This document shows positions 54,748-64,000 of a DNA stretch of 64,000 bases, one piece after another; the stretch's first letter is position 1, and every line of letters starts with the position of its first letter. Below the pieces are notes generated by a model. It was not told the origin of the DNA. It saw nothing but the letters and a program-made list of their open reading frames with translations, and did not search any database. Source of the stretch: Staphylotrichum longicolle (Eukaryota > Ascomycota > Sordariomycetes > Sordariales > Chaetomiaceae). The translations under genes were made by a program, and so were the position numbers. The stretch lies in contig JAHCVI010000005.1 in assembly GCA_019096155.1 (NCBI GenBank), positions 1,436,468 to 1,500,467 of the forward strand. The letters are read 5' to 3'.

Positions 54748-57700
54748 ATGCCATACAAGAGGCCGATCTCAGAGCCGATCGCGGTGGTGGGAGCAAGCTG
54801 CCGCTTCGCTGGAGGTGCTACTACCCCCTCGAAGCTGTGGCAGCTCCTTGCCAACCCGATCGACTTGACCCGAGTTGTTCCAGAGGAGCGATTCAACATC
54901 AACGTAAGCAAACTTCATCATTTCTATTTTGCCTCTCGAGCACACGTACCAACAGGCGTAGGCATTTCATCATCCTGACGGGGAGTACCATGGCACGACC
55001 AATTCTCCCATGGCATACTTCATCGATCAGGATCATCGCGTCTTTGACGCCAGCTTCTTCAACATCTCGCCCAAGGAGGCCGAGGCAATCGACCCTCAGC
55101 ATCGCATGATGCTCGAGGTCGTGTACGAGGCGCTCGAGTCTGCTGGGTACACTCTCCACCAGTACTCCGGTGAGAAGGTCGCTGTGTTTGCCGGTCTCAT
55201 GACGGGCGACTACGACACTCTGTCTCAGCGCGACGAGCTCGACACCAGCCAGTACTACGCCACTGGCAATGCGCGCTCAATCTTGTCAAACCGCATCTCC
55301 TACTTCTTCAACTTCCATGGCCCCTCAATGACCATCGACACCGCGTGCTCGTCCAGCCTTGTTGCTCTCCACCAGGCTGTCCTGAGCCTTCGGTCGGGCG
55401 AGTGCAAGATGGCCTGTGTCGCAGGCGCCAACCTCATCCTCACTCCAGAGCAGTTCATCGTCGAATCGAGTCTTCACATGCTCAGCCCCACTGGCCACTG
55501 CCGCATGTGGGATGCTGCCGCTGATGGCTACGCTCGCGGAGAAGGCATCGCTGCCCTGTTCATCAAACCCCTGAGCCAGGCTCTTGCCGACGGCGACCAC
55601 ATCGAGGCCATTATTCGTGAAACCGGCGTCAACTCGGACGGTCGCTCCCGTGGAATCACAATGCCCAATTGGGAAGCCCAGTCGCACCTTATCCAAGACA
55701 CCTACCAGCGGGCCGGTTTGGACTCCAAGACGCCCGAAGATCGGTGCCAGTACTTCGAAGCTCACGGCACCGGCACCAGCGCCGGCGATCCCAACGAGGC
55801 ACGTGCGATTGAGGATGCCTTCTTTGGCAGCAACAAGAATCCTGTTTTGGACACCAAATTGCTTGTCGGCTCCGTCAAAACTGTGATCGGCCACACTGAA
55901 GGCGCTGCCGGCTTGGCCGGCCTTCTGAAGGTGATGGAGAGCATGCGCCACGGCTCAGTCCCTCCCAACCTCCATCTTGACGACCTCAACCCCAGTGTTG
56001 CACAGTACTGCGCCAACCTGCTCGTCCCAACCTCCTCTGTCGCATGGCCCAATGTTCCCTCTGGACAGCCCAAACGCGGCAGCGTCAACTCCTTCGGTTT
56101 CGGAGGCACCAATGCCCATGCCATTGTTGAAGAATACATTCCCCATGTTCACAACCCTGTGGGCAAGTCGTTCAGGCCGACTCTCGATTTGCTTGACGTT
56201 GCTTCTACCGGCGGCCTTGAGAATATCAACCCCATCTGTCTGCCGCTTGTGCTCTCTGCGCCCTCGCAGAAGTCCTTAGCCGCACTTGCAAAGGCATACC
56301 GCGAGTATCTACTCAGCGAAGCATCGCCCAATCCTCAAGAGGTCGCCTGGCACGCCTTTGCTCGCCGGACAGTGTTCCCATTTCGCCTGTCAATTTCCGG
56401 ACCTTCGGCCTCTGGTCTTGCCGACAAACTCACAGCTCTTGTCACGAAATCCGAGGCCTCGCCCATGGCGACCATCGGCATCCGCGCTCGGCCACACGAC
56501 GAACCGCCCAAGATTCTCGGCATATTCACCGGACAAGGTGCTCAATGGGCAACAATGTCACGCAGCCTGTTGCTTTCGAACAATCTCTACTTAGATGTCA
56601 TTCGATCCTTGGATTTGATCCTCCAGACATGCCCTGACCCGCCGTCGTGGTCACTGGAGCAGGCGATTCTGGCTGATGAGCAGTCGTCCAAGATCCACAC
56701 CGCATCAGTCTCACAGCCTCTTTGCACCGCCATCCAACTGGCTCTCATTGAGCTCCTTCGCCACCTTGGAATCACCTTCCACACTGTCATTGGGCACTCG
56801 TCTGGTGAGATTGCGGCGGCGTACGCGGCAGGCAAGATCTCTCTTCGTGATGCAATCCTGATCTCTCACTATCGCGGTCTGGGCGTGCACATGGCGTGTG
56901 GTGAGAACGGAGTCAAGGGCGGAATGCTTGCTGCCGGTCTCACCAAACAGGAGGCCACCAATCTCTGCGCGAGGAAGGAATACTTGAACCGGCTCTGGAT
57001 CGCTGCAAGCAACGCCCCTTCCAGTGTCACCCTCTCTGGCAACCTTGACGCTGTCCAAGAAGCCTGCGACGATCTGTCCAAGCAGCAGAGGTTTGCCCGT
57101 CTCTTGTTCGTCGACACCGCATACCATTCCCCGCACATGGAGCATGCGTCGGTCAAATACCTGGAAACCCTGATCACCTGTGACATCAAGCCAGCAAACG
57201 GCAATGGAACCACTTGGGTTTCCAGCGTCTACGGGTACGGAGAGCCTTCACAAAATGAGCTTGCCTCCCGTTACTGGAAAGACAACATGGTAAAGCCAGT
57301 CTTGTTCCAAGAGGCAGTTGGTACCGCCTTAGAGACCCTTGGCCCTTTCGACTGCGCCATCGAGGTTGGTCCCCACCCTGCACTCAAGGGCCCGGTCACC
57401 CAGACAATGGAGCAGTTGAAGGTTTCGACGATCCCATACCTTGGCCTGCTCAAGCGCAAGATGGACGACAGCGAGATGTTTGCAGACTTCCTTGGCTCGA
57501 TGTGGACACAGTTTGGATCATCGTCTTCGCAGATCCGCGACTTCGTCCTCGGCTCTTTCCAGCCCCAACTCGTCAACACCTGGCTTGATGATGCGCCGCT
57601 TTATCCGTGGGACCACTCTCAGATGTTTTATCGCGAATCACGAATCTCGCGCCAATACCACTTCAAGTCGGAGAAACCGCATGAGCTCCTCGGTGTCCGT

Positions 57701-60700
57701 ACCCGCGACGACAACAAGCATCAACTCCGCTGGCGTAACATCCTCAAGTACGACCAGCTTCTTTGGGTCAAGCATCACAGCTTTCAGGGTCAAGCGTTGC
57801 TCCCAGCTTCTGCGTATCTCGTCATGGCCTCGGATGCTGCTCGCATCGTGTTGGGTGGCCGCCAGGCCACAACCATTGAGCTCCGCAACCTGAAGTTCCC
57901 CAGCGGAATCATTCTCGAGCCGAGCACAGCAGGAGTTGAGGTCCTGTTCAATCTCACAATCAATCACGAGTCGGAGGACACAGTTGAGGCTTCGTTTACG
58001 CTGACATCCGCCATTGCTGACGGCAGGACCGACATGAAGAAAAACTTCAGCGGAGACGTTACCATCACCCTTGGCCAGCCGTCAGCATCTACGCTGCCCA
58101 CGCGGCCGAGTGATCGGGCTGAGACTTCACAAGCCAGCCCAGAGGCTTTCTACAACATGATGGCCGGGACTGGGTTGCTATACACTGCTCCTTTCAAGGG
58201 CTTGCAGACACTGGAGCGGAGGTACAACTTCTCTTCGGGCACGTTGAAGAAATACCATGAAGAGGACACTACCTCGCTGAGCATCAGCCCAGCGACGCTG
58301 GATAGCTGTCTGCAGACGGCGTTTGTCACCATCTCCTCTCCTGGCGACAACGCGATTTGGACATCCTTCCTTCCGTTGGAGATTGAGTGCGTCCGCTTCA
58401 ACTTGGCAATTTGCGACATCAAAGACCGCGACCACGACTCTCTCGCCGTTGACGCATACATGACCAAGGAGACTCCGACCACCGGACAGACTGCTGCATC
58501 TTTCACGGCTGACATTGAGATCTTCAATCCCCAGGGCGACATGGAAATCCAGGTGCAGGGTCTCACGGTGGGCTCATTCAGCTCGACCAAGGCCGAAGAC
58601 GACTACGAACTGTACCTGACAACCAAGTTCGACGTCGACCCGGACGAGGAAATTGTCTCTGCGGGGACTGTCGGCATGAAGGCGGCAAACTCGATGCTGA
58701 TCGAGAGCTGCAAGCGAGTGTCCGCATTCTACGCCACCCATTCATACATCAGCCGCCCGCCCTCTCCCAGCCCGTCAGAGACGACAGCATTGGTGACCGC
58801 ATGGCCAGAGGAGACTAAGAACACCCTCAACACCTTTGTGCAATCTTCGCCGTACTTTATCACTCTGGATTTCATCCGTGAGCTCGGCAAGAACCTTCCG
58901 GAGGTCCTCGCGGGAATGCTGCCTGCTGTCATTGATGAGGGTCATCACCTTGTCGGATTCCAACAGCATGTCGCCCGGGTTGTCCAGCAGATTGCACACA
59001 AGTACCCGCGCATGAATGTCCTCGGCTTGACAGACCCCGAGCTGGGCCTGACCGAACATGTTCTTGCGGGTCTGAACGATTCCTTCGTGTCATATCGTGT
59101 TGGCGGCGAGGCCGAGAAGAACCTCGACAGCCGTGTCCTCCTCAACGACTCGCTTCGGAAAAAGATCATGGTGGACAAAGTTGACTTGGCTGCCAGCCAT
59201 CCGGAAAAGGGACCGGCATACGACCTGGTGCTTCTCGCGACCTCGCTCATTGAGCCGCAGATGACCGCTGCGGTCCTCAAGACAGTCAACCGCATGATGC
59301 GACCGGGAGGGTTCTTAATCTTGGTCGAAGTCTCCCGCAGCCCGCTGAAGGATCGCATCCGCCGCTGTGCCGGGTTTTCATCGACCAAGAACACCACCAT
59401 GTCCCCGCCTGACTGGCCTGACGTCCTTGATCAATGCGGCTTTGGAGACTCGATGGAAAACGGCCACCAATACTTCCCGCCCGGCTTCTCCCTTATCATC
59501 CGTCAAGCCGAATCCAAAGAGAAGAGCTCACTGCTGCTTCCGCTTGGCAACTCCAGCCAGGGACATATCCGTCTCATTGACCGTCTGCTCATTATCGGCG
59601 GAAAGCGGCCGTGGACATCGCTCATCGTGCCGGACGTCTGCAAAGCTCTTGGCGCCCACTGTAATGACATCGAACTGGCGGAGACCCTCGAGTCTCTGGA
59701 TGTTGCATCCATCTCGTCCTTCTCGGCCGCCATATTCCTGAACGACCTCGATGACCCGATCCTCGCAACCATGACCGAGAAGCGGATGGAGGCTCTCCGG
59801 GCCTTCTTCATTCCCCAGATGATCATCCTCTGGGTGACGTATGATGCTCGACACAACCCAGAGCATGCGGCTTCGTTTGGATTTGCTCGCACCTTGGCGG
59901 CGGAGACCCCTGGTCTGGTGATGCAGATGCTCGACCTCAATACCTTCGATATTGCGCCGGCTGTGCAAGCCATTGTGGACAACTTTGCGCGGCTCACGAA
60001 GCATGCACTTGTTGACGCGGCAGATGTCAACAAACCACTCTGGATCAACGAGCCGGAAGTGCACCTGGAGAATGGTCGCCGTCTTGTGCCGCGTGTTGTT
60101 CCTTGGAAGGCGGGCAATGACCGGGTAGACGCTCCGCGCCGGGTGGTGTCAAACACTGTCAACACTCTGAAGAATATCGTCCAGGTTGTGCCGACACAGT
60201 TTGTGGACGGCTCGGACCCGTACCAAGTTTGCCTCAAGAAGCTGGGCGGGTTGACAGATACCTCTGGTCTCGTCACAATTCAGGTGGACTACAGCACCGT
60301 GGAGACCATCATGGATGAGGGAACATCTTTGCATGTCTGCGTTGGGCGGTGCTTGAGGACTGGCGATCTGCTCGTGGCTCTTTCAGAGTCCAACGCGTCC
60401 TTCATTGCGGTTCCGGCCGCCTGTGTGCGCAACATTGGCAGCGGCGCAGTTGATCAAGCTGTGTTCCTCGCGCTTCTTCTTCGATACCTTTTGGCGCTCA
60501 AGGTTGCGGACTCGGCACGGGCCAAGTCGGTGCTCCTAATCGAACCGGACATCATGTTCCACGAATGCGTCAACGAGATCCTCACCACTTGCAGCGTTCG
60601 GTTCCGCGCTTGTTCGACGAACCCCAATCCCGGCGCCCGCGCTACAGGAATGACCTACCTGCAGGCTGGCTGCTCGCAGCGCGAGGTGAAGGCACTGTAT

Positions 60701-62335
60701 TCCTTTGAAGATGTCCTGGTTGTCGATCTGTTGCCTGAGAAGAATCGCCTTTCTGAGATGCTCGTCCAGACTTTGCCAGGTGGCTGCGAGTACACCACGT
60801 ACAAGTCACTTTTCGGGTTTGAGAATAGCAGCAAGGACAAACTCATGGCTGGAGACTTGGGCGAAGCTGTTCGCCTCGCGATCTCCAAGACGAAAACTTG
60901 GCGCTGTGACGCGGCACTTGGCACAGTTTCGGTCTCTGACCTACTGAGGTCAACTGCTGAAGTCCCGCGCTTCCAGATCCTCGATTGGAAGGCTGAGCGG
61001 TCGGTCTCCCAGATCGTCAAGCCGCTGGCTGGCACTCAACTCCTGCAGCCAGACAAGACGTACGTCCTGGTCGGCTTGACCCGCGATTTTGGCCAGAGCT
61101 TGTGCACTCTGTTCATCCAGCAAGGCGCCCGCCACATTGTCCTGTGCAGCCGAAATCCGCCCAAAACCCAACCCAAGTGGCAAATCGAGCTGCTTTCCAA
61201 GGGTATCACCATCTTGTTTGAGCCTATGGATGTAACCGACCTCAAACAAGTCGCCGGCCTCAAGTCCAAACTCGCCAAATCCCTGCCCCCAGTTGGTGGA
61301 ATCGTCAACGGCGCCATGGTTCTCGAAGACCGCGTCTTCTCACAGATGTCGCTCACCACCCTGCACCGGGTCATGCGCCCCAAGACGGTCGGCTCCAAAA
61401 ACCTCGATACCGTCTTTTCTTCGGCCGACATGGACTTCTTCATTATGACCTCGTCCTTCGCCGCCGTTGGCGGCCACGCGGGACAGTCCAACTACGCCGC
61501 GGCGAACATGTACATGAACGCCCTCGCGGCCTCGCGTCGCCGCCGTGGTCTGCCCGGCTCGGTTCTCAACATCGGTGTGATCTACGGACTTGGTTTCCTT
61601 CATCGCGAGAAGGACGATTTGTACGACGGCCTGGAGCGCGAGGGCTACCCGCCCATCTCCGAGCGGGACATTCACCACATGTTTGTCGAAGCCATCGTTG
61701 CGGGCAAACCGGATGCGGAGGAGCAGGTGTATGATATCACCACTGGCCTGAAGCGGTTTGATGCGCACGCACCGTTGCTGCACTGGCAGCGAGACCCGCG
61801 GTTTGGGCACTTCACGCGCCGCGAGGAGGACGCGGAGACGGATGTGTCTGCTGGCACAGGTGGTGCGCAACAGCAACAGCAGAGCGTTAAGGAATTGATC
61901 GACGCCGCGACAGACAAGGATGAGCTTGCTGGTGTTCTGGTGCAAGCGTTCATCGCCCGCTTGCAGAGCCAGCTGCGGCTCGGCGAGGGCTCGGTGACGG
62001 GGGAGCATAGCATTGTGGAGCTCGGCGTGGACTCGCTCGCTGCGGTGGAGCTGCGCGGATGGGCGTGGAAGGCGCTCGGCCAGGATGTGGCTGTGATGAA
62101 GATCCTCGGTGGCTCGACGATTTCGGGTTTGTGCAAGGAGATGGCAAACGGGATCTTGAAGGCCAAGGAGTGTGTGGCGGAGTCGGTTATCTCGGAGGTG
62201 ACGGCCACGGGGAGTGGCCCGCGCACGCCCATGCAGGAGCCGGTTGAGGCTGCGCAGGGTGAAAAGGATGTGACTGTGCTGTCACAGGAGGGGGATGAGC
62301 ATGGCCATGGAGATTTGGGTGCTTCCTCCGAGTGA
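54748..62335 (+). CDS. Highly reducing polyketide synthase of the PKS-NRPS clade: KS-AT-DH-(inactive MT)-KR-ACP
   Basis: Exons 54748-54903 and 54962-62335; 2509 residues. The acceptor at 54960-54961 was chosen because it gives FNIN|AFHHPDGEYHGTTN, a KS signature of the PKS-NRPS clade. KS: DTACSSS (Cys181), EAHGTGT (His320), GHTEGAAG (His363). AT: FTGQGAQW and GHSSGE (Ser665). DH: HSFQGQALLP (His991) and LDSCLQT (Asp1166). The MT region (about 1390-1520) keeps YDLVLLATSL and MRPGGFLILVE, but the SAM-binding glycine motif is replaced by LGLTDPELG, so methylation is probably lost. No enoylreductase is seen. KR: YVLVGLTRDFGQSL and QSNYAAAN (Tyr2230). ACP: LGVDSL (Ser2410). After a short Glu/Gly-rich tail the protein ends; there is no condensation, NRPS or release domain. 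The product is unknown. Such enzymes often need a trans-acting ER and hydrolase. The frame is fully intact. Confidence 0.95.
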
Positions 62336-63420
62336 TAGGGAAGCGCCGGGATGGCATCTTGTGTCTGAGTAATTCTTCTTGGGGAGATGGGACAATCGGG
62401 TCCCGGTTGAGTCAGTGGAGGAAGGGTTGGGGGTCTCCCCGGTATTTGTGTGTTTCTTTCGCTCATGGGTTGGCAAAAGGAGGATGTTGTACATGTACAG
62501 TAATTGCATTCGGATCATTTACAGGAGAAAGCCGGAGATGGGTCTTGGGCGCGCGCGCCTTGCTTGTTGGGTTGCTAGGGGTTCAGGGAGGAATACATTG
62601 CTTTTTATTGTAGCCGTTGGTGCGATGGTGGTGGGTTCTGTTTGAGGCTCCGGCTGTGTCTGTCAAAGGGCCTTTGGTGGCTCTGGTTTCGCAACCCAAC
62701 GTTGACGTGACGCCGAAAGCGGAAGGGGGCTTACACACGTCCCACGGCAAGGCCCCTCTCTTCATGCATGGCATGCAGGAAGAATATCCACCGATGTGGG
62801 AAATGTGCTCCCCGCAATGCTTCTGGGCGATTCAGCATGCAGTAGCTCTGCATAAGCTCCATGCGGTTCGGGCTGGACCATGTCTTGGCCCTGACCACAG
62901 TCAGCACACACATTGGAGTTAGAGAACAATCTAAAATCAGTATCCCACTCGTGCGACGATCGGGAGGTGATGACTGTGACTTGGGTTACATACGGAAGGG
63001 GGAGTTCGAGCGGGGTTCTTCTTCAAGAGGGTTGCTCCTGCAAGGTGACAGCAGGAAAGGTGTCAGAATGGGTCATCACTTCCTGTCTGTGGATGTTCAT
63101 GTGATGCTGTGGCACTGGGGAGCGCCGATCGGATGGGGGAGGGAACTGTTACCTCGCTGTGCGAACTGGGAGGGGGAAGGCGGGATGGACCATGATCTGC
63201 AGGGAGCTGTGTAACGGCTCAGTTGCAGCAGTTCCCCTCCAGATTTTATATCCTACCCCTCCTTCCCTACTCAAGCAACCCGCTGCATCCATTGCATCTG
63301 TTTCTTTTGAAGCCAACTCCCCAACCTCGGCCCCAACCTACGGAAAACACCACCCAAATCCAACGAGGCCCAAAAACCAACAACAGACCAAAAACAACCT
63401 ACAACCCGCACAACCCACCA
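62336..63420. other. Intergenic, 1.1 kb, between PKS and FMO-like gene
   Basis: No NRPS-like or other coding remnant is seen after the PKS stop. Short frames are not protein-like. The right end is C-rich leader before the ATG at 63421. Confidence 0.45.
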
Positions 63421-64000
63421 TGACAGCCACCACCACCACCACTACCAACTACCCCACAGACGAACGCGTCGCCCCAAACTCGTCCAACCTGCCCCCGCGA
63501 TCTGGCCCTCCCCGCCCGCCAACCCAACCCCGCCCTCCGAGATCGACGCCCCCGCCATCGCACACAACCTCGTCACATCCCTCAACGCAGCCCTCGCCAA
63601 CCGCGACCCCGCCGCCGCCGCGGATCTGTTCCTCCCCGACGGTGCCGACCCCGACCCTGATGGTGCGGCGGCGGCGGCCGCGAGCGCGACGGCCTACTGG
63701 CGGGATCATCTCGTCTTGTCGTGGCGGGGCCTGCGCACGCTCAAGGGCCGGGGGAGAATTACCTCCTTTCTGGCGGAGCATCTGTCTGGAAACGGAGATG
63801 GGGGGACGGTGAAATTTGCGGTGGACGAGACGAGCGCGTTTCGCGCGCCGCAGGCGATGGGGCTGAGGCCGCTGGGCGGGGTTCAGGGTGTGGGGTTCTT
63901 TGTTACTGTCACGGTTGATGGGGTGGGTTCTGGTGACGCGAATAAGGAGGGGGAGGGTGGTGGTGGTGGGAGGGTGGGAAGGGGGTGGTGAGGGCGGTGG
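63421..64000 (+). CDS. FMO-like flavoprotein monooxygenase, N-terminal part, cut by window end; frame breaks
   Basis: The ATG at 63421 is followed by a Thr-rich start and DERVAPNSSNLPP. One base then appears to be missing near 63495. The adjoining frame reads AIWPSPPANPTPPSEIDAPA, IAHNLVTSLNAALANRDPAA, AYWRDHLVLSWRGLRTLKG, ITSFLAEHL and GVGFFVTVTVDG. This is the NTF2-like N-terminal region found in many fungal flavin-containing monooxygenases. That frame meets a stop at 63991 in a G-rich run; the neighbouring frame stays open to the window end. The FAD-binding domain would lie beyond the window. Its position next to the PKS makes it a candidate tailoring oxidase. The family call rests on the N-terminal region only. 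Confidence 0.55.

Noticed and set aside
62336..63420. Possible NRPS remnant after the PKS
   Set aside because: No condensation, adenylation or thiolation motifs can be seen in any frame.

Overview
The window looks like nuclear DNA of a filamentous ascomycete, most likely a sordariomycete and perhaps Sordariales. The basis is GC-rich coding sequence and short introns (about 50-120 nt) with gtaagt/gtgagt donors, a ctaac/ctgac branch and a cag acceptor. The gene content agrees: a clock-controlled-gene-9 type trehalose phosphorylase, DUF3405 and DUF7587 families, an NLR of the PNP_UDP/NB-ARC/TPR type, and a reducing polyketide synthase of the PKS-NRPS clade. This placement is an inference; no rDNA or other diagnostic locus is present.

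Layout, left to right. 0.4-9.3 kb: a Ser/Thr-rich single-pass membrane protein, a sterol C5-desaturase-like gene with frame breaks, a small kinase-like protein, a secreted aldose 1-epimerase and a secreted RNase T2. 11.9-17.3 kb: a secreted pepsin-like protease, then an NLR-like gene whose N-terminal nucleoside-phosphorylase domain is full of frame breaks while its NB-ARC and TPR parts are open and carry a perfect 126-bp tandem repeat. 18.5-25.6 kb: a DUF3405 membrane protein, biotin synthase (BIO2), the GINS subunit PSF3, and mitochondrial Mn superoxide dismutase (SOD2) divergent from PSF3. 25.7-32.1 kb: a DUF7587-like remnant, then a copper amine oxidase and an unrecognised gene, flanked by a polypyrimidine tract on one side and a polypurine tract on the other. 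32.4-45.8 kb: a histidine-phosphatase-fold protein, trehalose phosphorylase, thymidylate synthase, a Ser/Thr kinase with frame breaks and an unrecognised three-exon gene. 47.1-50.8 kb: a secreted CE3/SGNH esterase with an altered catalytic block and a flavohemoglobin. 51.5-64 kb: an F-box-type pseudogene, a 2509-residue reducing PKS without enoylreductase or NRPS module, and the start of a flavin-monooxygenase-like gene cut by the window edge.

How the genes relate. Most are independent housekeeping or secreted-enzyme genes with no operon-like logic. The two groupings worth testing are the PKS with the adjacent FMO-like gene (possible biosynthetic cluster running off the right edge) and the shared PSF3/SOD2 divergent promoter. 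A striking feature is the contrast between many perfectly open genes, including the 7.4-kb PKS exon, and a minority of loci (ERG3-like, NLR N-terminus, kinase, DUF7587, F-box, FMO) carrying one or several single-base frame breaks or a nonsense codon. Some of these are probably genuine decay; sequence error cannot be excluded without reads.

All exon boundaries were placed by eye from splice consensus and reading-frame continuity; no database search was run.
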